Shown piece by piece: positions 31,027 through 39,615 of a DNA stretch of 64,000 nt. Source of the DNA: Aerobium sp039839275 (GTDB taxonomy: Bacteria; Pseudomonadota; Alphaproteobacteria; Rhizobiales; Rhizobiaceae). Below the pieces are notes generated by a model, which ran no database searches, was not told the DNA's origin, and saw only the letters and a list, made by a program, of their open reading frames with translations. The position numbers and the translations under genes are program-made. Within the stretch, counting starts at the first letter, position 1. Every line of letters starts with the position of its first letter. The DNA lies in the NCBI RefSeq assembly GCF_039839275.1, contig NZ_JBDOQP010000007.1, positions 186,001-250,000 on the forward strand. Reading direction: 5' to 3'.

Positions 31027-32015
31027 CGCGCCGCATTCTGCCGCTGCTGGCGGCGGCATGCGCGACATTTCTCCAAAACACCGTGCTGTCGGCGCAATCG
31101 GTTGCCGTCACCTCGGTTCCGATTTCGCATTTTCGTTTCGGCTCCGAGCAGACGCGCTTCGGCGCGCTCGAATTCGTCGGCGGGTTCGAGATGCGTGCTG
31201 GAGAACGTGAGTTCGGCCAGCTTTCGTCAATTCGATTTCTGACGCCCGGCGGCGACTTTGTCGGCGTTGCCGATAACGGCCACTGGTTCTTAGGTGCGAT
31301 CGAACGCGATTCGGACGAGGTGCCTGTGGGCGTGCGCGATTTTCGCATGCAGGCCATGGTCGGTCCGCAGGGTCAGGTGATCGCCCGCAAGGCCGACAAG
31401 GACGCCGAAGGGCTCGAGATATTCGACGACATCGCGACGGTCTCCTTCGAACGGGAGGCAAGGATCAGCGAATATCGCCTTGATCGCGACGGCATGGCAG
31501 ATCCGATCCGGGACCTCGACCTCGTCGTGCCGCGCAACGAGCTGCGTCACAACCAGGGCTTCGAGACGCTGGCGCGGGCGCCTGAAGGCGGCGCGCTTGC
31601 GGGGGCGCGTCTGATCATCGCGGAACGCAGCATCGACACGAACGGCGACATCTTCGCCGCAATCCTGGAGGGGCCCGAAAAGGGCGTCTTCAAGGTGCGG
31701 CGCACGGACGACTTCGACGTCACGGACGGGACTTTCCTGCCGGATGGCGACCTGCTGCTGCTCGAGCGCCGCTTCTCGCTCGCACAGGGGATCGCCATGC
31801 GGCTGCGCCGTATCGCGGGAGCGAACCTGCGACAGGGCGCGGTGGTCGATGGAGAGGTGTTGATGGAGGCCGATCTCGCCTATCACATCGACAATATGGA
31901 GGGGCTGGATGTCTGGCGACGCGGCGATGGCGCGTTGATCGTCTCGCTTCTGTCGGACGACAACCAGTCGTTCCTGCAAAGGACAATCTATCTGGAATTC
32001 GTGCTCGGGGAGTAG
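31023..32015 (+). CDS. exported esterase-like/phytase-like beta-propeller protein
   Basis: A 330-residue protein with an N-terminal signal peptide (MTRRILPLLAAACATFLQNT, cut near LSAQS). The beta-propeller repeats are typical of the esterase-like-activity-of-phytase family: FGQLSSIRFLTPGGDFVGVAD, KDAEGLEIFDDIATVSFERE and HNQGFETLARAP. It is coupled to cobT by ATGA overlap but has no evident link to cobalamin. The substrate of this family is not established. Confidence 0.85.
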   Translation: MTRRILPLLAAACATFLQNTVLSAQSVAVTSVPISHFRFGSEQTRFGALEFVGGFEMRAGEREFGQLSSIRFLTPGGDFVGVADNGHWFLGAIERDSDEVPVGVRDFRMQAMVGPQGQVIARKADKDAEGLEIFDDIATVSFEREARISEYRLDRDGMADPIRDLDLVVPRNELRHNQGFETLARAPEGGALAGARLIIAERSIDTNGDIFAAILEGPEKGVFKVRRTDDFDVTDGTFLPDGDLLLLERRFSLAQGIAMRLRRIAGANLRQGAVVDGEVLMEADLAYHIDNMEGLDVWRRGDGALIVSLLSDDNQSFLQRTIYLEFVLGE

Positions 32016-32034
32016 GACGGATCGAGACCCCCGA

Positions 32035-32397
32035 CTACCCCAGCGCCTGCTGCACCTTGTTGCGGATCTCGACCAGCGTGAATGGTTTTGAGACCACGTC
32101 GACGATGATCTGTTGCAGGTCGGCGGCGCGTTCGCGCTGCTCGGCATAGCCGGTCATCAGCAGGATTTTCAGGTCTGGAAACTCGCCTGCCGCAAGCTTG
32201 GCCATCTCGATGCCGTCCATGGCCGGCATGCGGATGTCCGACAAGACCAGATCGTAGCCGCCGCCGGCCTTACGGATCGATTCGAGGCCTTCATCGCCAT
32301 CTTCCGCTGTCTCGACCTCGTGGCCTGCAGTGGCGATCGCCCGCGCGGTGAAGGTGCGGACCGATTCGTCATCCTCGACGATCAGGATCCTCGCCAT
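32035..32397 (-). CDS. cpdR: single-domain response regulator CpdR
   Basis: A 120-residue receiver: acidic pair in ILIVEDDESVRTF, phosphoacceptor Asp54 in VLSDIRMPAMDGIEM, Thr in LMTGYAEQRERAADL and Lys104 in VVSKPF. The sequence between Thr and Lys is characteristic of CpdR, which in its unphosphorylated form brings ClpXP to substrates and so affects CtrA turnover and cell-cycle progress. It follows hpt by 3 bp on the same strand. Confidence 0.9.
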   Translation of the reverse strand: MARILIVEDDESVRTFTARAIATAGHEVETAEDGDEGLESIRKAGGGYDLVLSDIRMPAMDGIEMAKLAAGEFPDLKILLMTGYAEQRERAADLQQIIVDVVSKPFTLVEIRNKVQQALG

Positions 32398-32400
32398 GGG

Positions 32401-32943
32401 CTACGCATCTCCCTTGACGACGCCAACGAACGGCAGTTCGCGGAAGGCGTGCGCGACGTCCATGCCATAGCCGACGACGAAATAGTCCGGGCAGTCGAAG
32501 CCGACGAAGTCGGCCGTCAGCTCGGTCTGGCGCTTCGAGTGCTTGTCGAGCAGGACGGCGATGGAGACGCTCTTGGCGCCGCGCGACAGCATCAGCTCGC
32601 GGGTGAACTTAAGCGTCTTGCCCGATTCGAGAATGTCATCGATCAGAAGCACGTCGCGGCCGCTGACCTCGTTGTCGATGTCGCGCAGGACCTTCACTTC
32701 GCCTGACGTCGTTCCCGTGCCGTAGCTGGAGATGAAGATGAACTCCACTTCCGGCGACAGGCCCGTGTCGTGCATCGCGCGGATCAGGTCGGCGGCGAAG
32801 ATGAACGAGCCCTTGAGAATGGAAATGACCAGAAGGTCATGATACTCGCGCTCGGCGATATCCTTGGCGAGTTCGAGATTGCGCCTGGCTATGGCCGAGG
32901 CGCTATACAGCACTTCAATCTCCTTGCCACGTACAACGGGCAT
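32401..32943 (-). CDS. hpt: hypoxanthine phosphoribosyltransferase
   Basis: A 180-residue purine salvage enzyme that joins hypoxanthine or guanine to PRPP. The PRPP-binding signature is VLLIDDILESGKTLKF, preceded by SSYGTGTTSGEV and followed by DFVGFDCPDYFVVGYGMD. The length is standard. Its ATG overlaps the stop of the upstream membrane protein gene, and cpdR follows directly, so the three genes form an operon. Confidence 0.95.
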   Translation of the reverse strand: MPVVRGKEIEVLYSASAIARRNLELAKDIAEREYHDLLVISILKGSFIFAADLIRAMHDTGLSPEVEFIFISSYGTGTTSGEVKVLRDIDNEVSGRDVLLIDDILESGKTLKFTRELMLSRGAKSVSIAVLLDKHSKRQTELTADFVGFDCPDYFVVGYGMDVAHAFRELPFVGVVKGDA

Positions 32944-33566
32944 CAGCGATTATCCTCCTGGAAGGTGACGGAGACGGTCTTCACACCGTTCCTAGGTGCC
33001 TCCAGGCGGCTGGAAAAGGCATAACGCTCCCCGGGTCCGAGCGGAGCATCGCTTGTCCCCAGGAAATAGCGGGTTTCGGTGCCATCATTGGCAAACACGA
33101 CGATCTCGATCGCCGGCAGGTCGCGATCGGTCTGGCTGTCGTTGCGGGCCTGCCCTTCGACAAAGAGAACGTCGCGCCCGTCGAGGCGCTCGATGCGGCT
33201 TGAGACATCGGCAATGTGCAACTGACGCTGCGGCTGGGACGGCGGAGGCAAGACGCTCTGGCGCACAAAGGCGTGGCCGCCGGACACCCAGAAGGCCAAC
33301 ACCACGAGAACCAGGCCGGTCATCCAGAACAACGGCCCGCCGGGCTGCCGGCCCTTGCCGGCTATCTCCGCCTCGCCCTGCTTCAGGAATTCCATGCCGG
33401 TGGGAGCGGGGACCTCCGCTGTCCGACGCGGCTGTGCGTCACGCGCGGGCTCGACGGTTTCGAACTCGGCGTCGGCAAAGCCTTCTTTCCGCACATTTTC
33501 GCGGGGCGAGGGGGCATCCGTCATGATTTCGCCGGAAACGGGGCGTGCCTTGTCGAACTCGTTCAT
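32943..33566 (-). CDS. single-span membrane protein (DUF3426-like C-terminal domain)
   Basis: A 207-residue protein with a long polar N-terminus (about 80 residues, no zinc-ribbon Cys seen), one membrane helix (PLFWMTGLVLVVLAFWVSGG) near residues 80-100, and a periplasmic beta-sandwich-like domain. The last reads HIADVSSRIERLDGRDVLFV, EGQARNDSQTDRDLPAIEIV, RYFLGTSDAPLGPGERYAFS, the pattern of the DUF3426/FxLYD type. In relatives this gene stands between ftsE and hpt and often has an MJ0042 zinc finger, which is absent here. It is divergent from ftsE. Confidence 0.75.
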   Translation of the reverse strand: MNEFDKARPVSGEIMTDAPSPRENVRKEGFADAEFETVEPARDAQPRRTAEVPAPTGMEFLKQGEAEIAGKGRQPGGPLFWMTGLVLVVLAFWVSGGHAFVRQSVLPPPSQPQRQLHIADVSSRIERLDGRDVLFVEGQARNDSQTDRDLPAIEIVVFANDGTETRYFLGTSDAPLGPGERYAFSSRLEAPRNGVKTVSVTFQEDNR

Positions 33567-33653
33567 GCAGCCGGCGTCCCTTTCGCGGTGCTTCGCGAGG
33601 GTTAGCCTGAATTGGTTAATGCTTTGCTGAGGGGCACGCGTTGCACGCATGGC

Positions 33654-33669
33654 TTAACCGCAGATTAAC
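33654..33669. promoter_or_regulatory. CtrA-type binding site upstream of ftsE
   Basis: TTAA, seven bases, TTAAC: a full match to the CtrA consensus TTAA-N7-TTAAC. It lies 79 bp upstream of the ftsE start and 88 bp from the divergent DUF3426-like gene. CtrA is the cell-cycle master regulator of this class of bacteria. Confidence 0.7.
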
Positions 33670-33746
33670 CATGCAGATGGATGTTCGGTGCGTTCCGTTG
33701 CGCCGCTTCCCGTGACCGGCACAATTGCTAGACGCAAGGACTTTCA

Positions 33747-34406
33747 GTGATCCGTTTCGAGAATGTCGGCCTCAGATACGGCATGGGTCCGGAAATCCTC
33801 CGTGACATCTCCTTTCATCTGCCGGAACGCTCGTTCCAGTTCCTCAGCGGACCCTCGGGCGCCGGCAAGACGACACTGTTGCGCCTGCTGTTCATGTCGC
33901 TGAAGCCGACGCGCGGGCTGATCACGGTGTTCGGCAAGGATCGCGCCCGGATCACGCGGCGCGAACTGCCGCTGCTGCGCCGCAAGATCGGCGTCGTGTT
34001 CCAGGACTTTCGCCTTCTCGACCACATGACGACCTACGAAAACGTGGCGCTGCCGCTGCGTGTGCGCGGCCGCGAGGAGGCGAGCTACCGAGCCGACGTG
34101 ATCGAACTGCTGAAATGGGTTGGCCTGGGCGAGCGCATGCATGTGCTGCCGCCGGTGCTTTCAGGCGGCGAGAAGCAGCGTGCCGCGATCGCCCGTGCCC
34201 TGATAGAGCAGCCACAAATCCTGCTGGCCGACGAACCAACGGGCAATGTCGATCCGCCACTGGCGCGGCGCCTGCTGCGCCTCTTCATAGAGCTCAACCG
34301 GCTCGGCACGGCGGTTCTCATCGCCACGCACGATATCGGGCTGATGGAGCAGGTCGATGCCCGCCGCATGATCCTGGCGGGCGGGAGGCTTGAAATCCAT
34401 GACTGA
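33747..34406 (+). CDS. ftsE: cell division ATP-binding protein FtsE
   Basis: A 219-residue ABC ATPase that works with FtsX at the divisome to control septal peptidoglycan hydrolases. Walker A GPSGAGKTT is at residues 35-43, Q-loop VFQDFRLLDHMTTYENVALP, signature LSGGEKQR at 138-145, and Walker B ILLADEP at 158-164. The final His switch lies in IATHD. The start is GTG with AAGGA seven bases upstream. ftsX overlaps its 3' end. Confidence 0.95.
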   Translation: MIRFENVGLRYGMGPEILRDISFHLPERSFQFLSGPSGAGKTTLLRLLFMSLKPTRGLITVFGKDRARITRRELPLLRRKIGVVFQDFRLLDHMTTYENVALPLRVRGREEASYRADVIELLKWVGLGERMHVLPPVLSGGEKQRAAIARALIEQPQILLADEPTGNVDPPLARRLLRLFIELNRLGTAVLIATHDIGLMEQVDARRMILAGGRLEIHD

Positions 34407-35373
34407 AGCGAGTCTCACCGAGACGGCTGCCGTCGGGCGGCGCTTCGACCGGGCGCCGCGAAAGGCCGCGCCCATCGTTCCGCCACAGGACGTTGCCGGC
34501 AGTGCGCTTATCCTCGTCATCGCGATCATGACTTTCCTGTCATGCCTGACCTTCGGCGCCGTCACGCTGGTGCGCGACACCGCCGCGACATGGCAGACCC
34601 AACTTGCACGCGAGGCGACGATCCAGGTGATGCCCGATGACGGGCTGGACATGGAAGCGGCATTGCGGGCCGCACAACAGATCGCGGCGAGCCATGCCGG
34701 GGTGCGCGCGGCCGGCGTGGTCGACCGCGGCGCCACCGAACGGCTGCTGGAGCCGTGGCTCGGTGAGGGTTTCGAGATCGAGAACCTGCCTGTGCCGCGC
34801 CTCGTCATTGTCACCATCGACCCGTCGTCGCCGCCCGATTTCACCGCCATGCGCGCCGAACTGGCCGAACAGGTCCCTCGCGCCACGCTCGACGATCATC
34901 GAACATGGGTCGACCGCCTGGTGGCGATGGCCCGCACCACGGTGACCATCGGCGTGGCGATCCTCATCCTGATGCTGACTGCGACAGTGCTGGCGATCGT
35001 GTTCGCGACACGCGGCGCCATGGCCGGCAACGGGCACATCATCGAAGTTTTGCATTTCGTGGGCGCGGAAGCACGTTTCATCGCGGGACAGTTCCGGCGC
35101 CACTTCCTCTGGACGGGGATGAAAGGCGCTGCGGCCGGCGGTATCGCCGCGACCATCGTCTTCATCGGATTCTCCTGGTGGTCCTCGCTCAACATGGCGA
35201 CGCCCCAGGCCGACCAGGCAACGGCGCTGTTCGGAAATTTCGCGATCGGTACCGCCGGCTATGCGGGGGTGGCCATGGTGGTGCTTCTTGTCGGCGCACT
35301 GACCGCGGCGACCTCGCATCTGACGGTGGTGTCTTATCTCAGCGACATCGATGCCCGGCAGCACGAAGTCTGA
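34399..35373 (+). CDS. ftsX: cell division protein FtsX
   Basis: A 324-residue four-helix membrane protein: a cytoplasmic N-terminus, a first helix (SALILVIAIMTFLSCLTFGA), a large periplasmic loop (about residues 60-165) and three C-terminal helices, as expected for the FtsX/MacB family. ATG 34399 is used because GGGAGG lies ten bases upstream, and it overlaps the ftsE stop. It would transmit ATP hydrolysis by FtsE to periplasmic amidase activators. Confidence 0.93.
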   Translation: MTEASLTETAAVGRRFDRAPRKAAPIVPPQDVAGSALILVIAIMTFLSCLTFGAVTLVRDTAATWQTQLAREATIQVMPDDGLDMEAALRAAQQIAASHAGVRAAGVVDRGATERLLEPWLGEGFEIENLPVPRLVIVTIDPSSPPDFTAMRAELAEQVPRATLDDHRTWVDRLVAMARTTVTIGVAILILMLTATVLAIVFATRGAMAGNGHIIEVLHFVGAEARFIAGQFRRHFLWTGMKGAAAGGIAATIVFIGFSWWSSLNMATPQADQATALFGNFAIGTAGYAGVAMVVLLVGALTAATSHLTVVSYLSDIDARQHEV

Positions 35374-35455
35374 CGCACGTCGATGCCGCCGACTTTCATC
35401 ACTCAGCCGACAAAACGTCTATCCAATGCCGCATTTGCGGGTTAACCATGGTCAC

Positions 35456-36172
35456 ATGAAGGGGCCACAGGATATCGGTTCGTCGGAAATCGCGACGGAC
35501 CACACTGCTGGTGCGACGCAGGCGCGCATGCCGGCGGTGCGCGCCATGTGTGTCGGCTGTGTCATCCTCATCGGGGCAGCGATTGCTTTCCTTGGCGGTT
35601 TCGCCGCGTTTGCCACCCATGTCGCGCGTCTGTCTACCCCATCCGAACTTCGTGAGGCCGATGCGATCATCGTATTGACGGGCGGCGAGAAAAGGATCGA
35701 CGCGGCGCTCGAACTTCTTGAGTCGGGGAAGGGGCAGCGGCTGCTGATCAGCGGCGTGCATCCTTCGGCGCGGGTCATCGACCTCCAGCGGGCTACTGGC
35801 GGCAATGAGACCCTGTTTTCGTGCTGCGTCGACATTGACCGGCTGGCTCTCGACACCATCGGCAATGCCGAGGAGAGCGCCAAATGGGTCAATTCCCATG
35901 CCTGGAACAGCGTCATCGTGGTCACCAACAACTATCACATGCCGCGCAGCCTGCTCGAACTACGGCGGCTGATCGGTGACGCCGATTTGCTGCCCTATCC
36001 GGTGGTCAACACGCGTCTGGATGATGGCGAGTGGGTGACCAACCGGGCCGCGCTGCGGGTGCTTTTCACCGAATATGCCAAATACGTCGCTGCGGTCGCG
36101 CGCGGCATGCTGCCGCTGGGCGAACCTGGAGCTGGCGACGCCACGCTGGCGGTTTCAGCAGCGCATCCGTAG
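35456..36172 (+). CDS. YdcF/SanA-like (DUF218) membrane protein
   Basis: A 238-residue protein with one N-terminal membrane helix (CVILIGAAIAFLGGFAAFAT) and a DUF218 domain: EADAIIVLTGGEKRIDAALEL at the start, GQRLLISGVHPSA, and NSVIVVTNNYHMPRSLLELRR. It lies between ftsX and plsC, suggesting an envelope function; relatives are linked to cell-wall or lipid-carrier metabolism. No strong ribosome-binding site was found, so the start is tentative. Confidence 0.85.
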   Translation: MKGPQDIGSSEIATDHTAGATQARMPAVRAMCVGCVILIGAAIAFLGGFAAFATHVARLSTPSELREADAIIVLTGGEKRIDAALELLESGKGQRLLISGVHPSARVIDLQRATGGNETLFSCCVDIDRLALDTIGNAEESAKWVNSHAWNSVIVVTNNYHMPRSLLELRRLIGDADLLPYPVVNTRLDDGEWVTNRAALRVLFTEYAKYVAAVARGMLPLGEPGAGDATLAVSAAHP

Positions 36173-36265
36173 GATCGCCTTTCCGGCGGCATGACTCGCG
36201 GACGTTTCCCTTTTGCCGCCCGTAGTGTAACGAGCCGGTCACGTGATCAGATTCAGGCCGGTTTC

Positions 36266-37066
36266 ATGCTCGTGCTCCGTTCGCTGGCGTTCAACATCGC
36301 CTTCTACGTCAGCCTCGTCGTCCAGATGATCGTCTGGTCGCCGTTCTACTTCCTCGCGCCGCGAAAGCAGGCGTGGTTCGTGCCTCGCTTCTGGTCGATG
36401 TCGAGCCTGAAGCTGATGGAGTGGATCGCCGGAACCAAGAGCCGCATCGACGGGCTGGAGAACCTGCCCGAGGGCCCCTTCATCCTTGCGCCCAAGCACC
36501 AGTCGTTCTGGGATACGATCGCGTTCTTCCCCTACCTCTCCGACCCGGTCTACATCCTCAAGCGTGAACTGACGTGGATTCCGTTCTTCGGCTGGTACCT
36601 GGCCAAGGTGAAGATGATTCCGATCAATCGCGGCAACCGGTCGAAGGCGCTGAAGGAGGCGCTGCGGATAGCGCGGCAACGGATGGCCGACGGGCGCCAG
36701 CTCATCATATATCCCGAGGGCACCCGCCGCCCGCCTGGCGCAGAGCCGCTCTATAAATGGGGCATCGTCGAGATATACGCATCGCTGGGCGTGCCGGTGG
36801 TGCCTGTTGCCCACGTCGCCGGGCTCTATTGGCCGCGTCGCAAGTTTCTGCGTCATCCCGGCGTGATCCACGCCCGTTTCCTGCCGCCGATCGAGCCGGG
36901 TCTGGGCAAGGAGGAATTCATGGAGCGGCTGATTTCGGAAACCGAGGCGGCCACCGACGCGCTGCTGATCGAGGCCGCGCGTTCCGACAATTCACCGCCA
37001 ATGCCGCCGACGGCCGCTACGAGACTCAGGGCGCTCGGCGTGGAGCCGACTAAACTGGAGGTGTAA
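36266..37066 (+). CDS. plsC: 1-acyl-sn-glycerol-3-phosphate acyltransferase (PlsC-like)
   Basis: A 266-residue inner-membrane acyltransferase of phosphatidic acid synthesis. An N-terminal hydrophobic anchor precedes the catalytic motif KHQSFWDTI (HX4D type), then KRELTWIPFFGWYLAKVKMIPINRG and the glycerophosphate-binding IIYPEGTRRPPG, and finally VPVVPVAHVAG. Motif order and spacing match LPAATs. The chosen ATG lies within a frame open further upstream; MLVLRSLAFNIAFYV gives the expected start. Confidence 0.93.
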   Translation: MLVLRSLAFNIAFYVSLVVQMIVWSPFYFLAPRKQAWFVPRFWSMSSLKLMEWIAGTKSRIDGLENLPEGPFILAPKHQSFWDTIAFFPYLSDPVYILKRELTWIPFFGWYLAKVKMIPINRGNRSKALKEALRIARQRMADGRQLIIYPEGTRRPPGAEPLYKWGIVEIYASLGVPVVPVAHVAGLYWPRRKFLRHPGVIHARFLPPIEPGLGKEEFMERLISETEAATDALLIEAARSDNSPPMPPTAATRLRALGVEPTKLEV

Positions 37067-37574
37067 TCCTTGCGGCGACGCCTTCGAGCCAGTGGTCGCG
37101 GATGCCGAGCGCGTGCAGATGGTCGATCGTGTTGAGGACGTATTCCTCGTTCGGCCCCGACTGGCCGACCGCACCTGACACCGCCCGTGCCGCGTCGTCC
37201 ACCTGGAGGCTTCCCGCATACTGGGCATGGCGTCTGTCGACCACGTAACTAACGGCCTCCACCACCGCGCCGGAATCCAGCCGCACAGGCAACCGCTTCT
37301 CGAGATAGACGTTGGTGACAAGTTCGCGCTCACGCAGATAGGCAAGCACTTCCCCGGAAAGATCGCCTGGAACGCGGAATGCCATGCCAAGGCACGAGCC
37401 TCCGCGGTCGAGCCCTAAAACGAGCCCCGGCCGGTCTGGCGTGCCTCGGTGCACGTGCGAACGAACACACAGCGCGCGACGGTATCCCATCAGTCGCGCG
37501 CGATGAGTCTCGGTATGGGCAAATCCCGGACGCCACATCAGCGAGCCGTAGCCAAACACCCAAAAATCGCCCAT
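37050..37574 (-). CDS. gamma-glutamylcyclotransferase (ChaC-like)
   Basis: A 174-residue protein beginning MGDFWVFGYGSLMWRPGF, the YGSLMW substrate loop of ChaC-type cyclotransferases, with the catalytic acid region in GMAFRVPGDLSGEVLAYLRERE and Tyr-rich NVYLEKRLPV. It would split gamma-glutamyl groups, glutathione in characterised members, to 5-oxoproline. It overlaps the 3' end of plsC by 17 bp on the opposite strand. Confidence 0.87.
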   Translation of the reverse strand: MGDFWVFGYGSLMWRPGFAHTETHRARLMGYRRALCVRSHVHRGTPDRPGLVLGLDRGGSCLGMAFRVPGDLSGEVLAYLRERELVTNVYLEKRLPVRLDSGAVVEAVSYVVDRRHAQYAGSLQVDDAARAVSGAVGQSGPNEEYVLNTIDHLHALGIRDHWLEGVAARITPPV

Positions 37575-37675
37575 ATCGGCTAACCAGATTTCACACGGCC
37601 GGACACGCCGGCAAGGCCCCAAGGAACACGGACCGGAACGAGCCGGCAGGCGAGAGGGGTAACGAAAGCAAGGGC

Positions 37676-38674
37676 ATGACGTCAAGCCAACCGACCCGGA
37701 CGAACTACAGCAGGCGCTTCTTCTGGTTCGCGGTTGCGATCGTGCTTGCAATCGGCGCCTACACTGCAGGCTGGTACTATGCCGCGGGGGAACTCACGCA
37801 ACGGGTGAACGCCGGCGTCGCTGCGCTCAATGGCGATGGTCGGCGCGCAAGCTGCGAGAATGCGGAGGCGCGTGGCTATCCGTTCCGGATTGGCGTCTTC
37901 TGTCGATCGGTGATGTTTGAGGAATCGGGCCGGGGCATCGGTTTTCGTGCGCGTGAGTTTCGCTCTGCAGCACAGGTCTATGCGCCGCGCCACGCGCTCG
38001 CGGAACTGGAAGGGCCGGCGACGCTGCAGTTTCCGGGCCTGATGGCGATGGACCTCGAATGGTCGAGCCTGCGCGCCAGCTCGCGTCTCGCATCACCGGT
38101 GCCGGACCTGATCTCGCTTGAGGCACGTGATCTCGCGGTTGGGCCCGACGAGCCCGGTGCGTTGAGAACCGTGTTGTGGCGGGCCGACCAGATGGAAGTT
38201 CATATGCGGCCGGCGGGCGAAGACCTCGACCTTGCGATCCGGTTTTCCGGCCTGAGCCTCGACGGAGCAATTGCCGATGCCGTCACGCTGCCGGCTTTCG
38301 AGGGGTTGGTCGATCTCCAGCTCGCGCGCGCCGTGACTATCATCGATCCGCTAGCTGCAAGCCTGCGTGGCCGCTCAGGCATCCTGCGTGACGCCACGAT
38401 AACCGTTGCCGGGAGCGAGGCTGGTGTAACCATTCGCGGTCCGGTTTCGGTTGACGATCAGGGGCTCGTCGATGCCGAACTCGACGTGACCCTTCGCGAA
38501 GCGCGCGCCATCGCCGAGATTCTGGTCTCGCTGCTGCCGGACGCGCGACAGGAGATCGAGCTGAGCCTGTCGGCGATCGAGGCGATGGGCGAAACACCGA
38601 CCCTGCCGCTGCGCATCGTCAATGGCGACGTGAGCGTCGGCTTTATTTCACTCGGTGCCATCCCGCCTTTGTAA
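37676..38674 (+). CDS. DUF2125 domain protein
   Basis: A 332-residue protein with one N-terminal transmembrane helix (FWFAVAIVLAIGAYTAGWYYA) and a large periplasmic part of beta-rich sequence. Its markers are CENAEARGYPFRIGVFCRSVMFEE near residue 65 and long stretches of alternating hydrophobic residues, as in AsmA-like lipid-interacting proteins. DUF2125 is restricted to Alphaproteobacteria. It is divergent from the ChaC-like gene and converges on the dehydrogenase gene 2 bp away. Function unknown. Confidence 0.87.
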   Translation: MTSSQPTRTNYSRRFFWFAVAIVLAIGAYTAGWYYAAGELTQRVNAGVAALNGDGRRASCENAEARGYPFRIGVFCRSVMFEESGRGIGFRAREFRSAAQVYAPRHALAELEGPATLQFPGLMAMDLEWSSLRASSRLASPVPDLISLEARDLAVGPDEPGALRTVLWRADQMEVHMRPAGEDLDLAIRFSGLSLDGAIADAVTLPAFEGLVDLQLARAVTIIDPLAASLRGRSGILRDATITVAGSEAGVTIRGPVSVDDQGLVDAELDVTLREARAIAEILVSLLPDARQEIELSLSAIEAMGETPTLPLRIVNGDVSVGFISLGAIPPL

Positions 38675-38675
38675 G

Positions 38676-39611
38676 CTAGCGCCTGTCTGCGGGTTTGGCG
38701 GCAGAGCGCCCGAAATCCGGCGTATCGATTTCCTGGCCGGCCTCGATGATCGAGCGGCGGACGTCTCGCGTGCGGGTAAACAGGTCGAACAGCTTGTCGC
38801 CGTCGCCCCAGCGGATTGCGCGTTGAAGCGATGCCAGGTCTTCCGAGAAGCGCGAGAGCATTTCCAGTATCGCGTCCTTGTTGTGCAGGCACACGTCGCG
38901 CCACATCGTCGGATCGGACGCGGCAAGACGGGTGAAGTCGCGGAAGCCCGACGCCGAATATTTGATGACTTCCGACTTGGTCACCGTCTGCAGGTCGTCC
39001 GCCGTGCCGACGATGTTGTAGGCGATGATGTGCGGAAGATGCGAGACCATGGCGAGCACCATGTCATGGTGCAGCGGATCCATGGTGTCGATGTTGGAGC
39101 CACATGCGCGCCAGAACGCGCCGAGACGCTCGATCGCCTGCGCGTCCGTGCCCTCAGGGGGCGTGAGGATGCACCAGCGGTTCTGGAACAGGTCGGCAAA
39201 GCCGGCATCCGGGCCGGACTTTTCGGTGCCGGCGAGCGGGTGGCCCGGGATGAAGTGGACCGTTGCGGGCATGTGCGGCTGCATCTGGGCCAGGACGGAC
39301 GCCTTGGTTGAGCCGACATCGGTGACGATCGCGCCCGGCTTGAGTGTTCCGGCAATGCGCTCGGCGACGGACCCCGAGGAGCCCACGGGCACCGAGATGA
39401 TGACGAGGTCGGCATCCTTGACGGCTTCCGCCGCGTCGGCCACGTAGCGGTCGCCCAGATCGAGTTCTTCCGCGCGCGTCAACGTCTCCTGCCTGCGCGT
39501 CGAGATCACCAGTTCTCCCGCCAGGCTTTCCCGGCGGATAATGCGGGCGAGCGACGAGCCGATCAGGCCGATGCCTATGAGGGTAATCCTGTCGAACATC
39601 ATTTCGGACAT
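38676..39611 (-). CDS. prephenate/arogenate dehydrogenase family protein
   Basis: A 311-residue enzyme of the tyrosine branch that oxidatively decarboxylates prephenate or arogenate with NAD(P). The Rossmann motif is ITLIGIGLIGSSLARII near residues 9-25, with VISVPVGSSGSVAERI, DVGSTKASVL, and the catalytic His region FIPGHPLAGTEKSGP. It is preceded by hisC four bases upstream on the same strand; the pair hisC-tyrC recurs in this order. Substrate preference (arogenate or prephenate) cannot be read with certainty. Confidence 0.93.
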   Translation of the reverse strand: MSEMMFDRITLIGIGLIGSSLARIIRRESLAGELVISTRRQETLTRAEELDLGDRYVADAAEAVKDADLVIISVPVGSSGSVAERIAGTLKPGAIVTDVGSTKASVLAQMQPHMPATVHFIPGHPLAGTEKSGPDAGFADLFQNRWCILTPPEGTDAQAIERLGAFWRACGSNIDTMDPLHHDMVLAMVSHLPHIIAYNIVGTADDLQTVTKSEVIKYSASGFRDFTRLAASDPTMWRDVCLHNKDAILEMLSRFSEDLASLQRAIRWGDGDKLFDLFTRTRDVRRSIIEAGQEIDTPDFGRSAAKPADRR

Positions 39612-39615
39612 TGGG

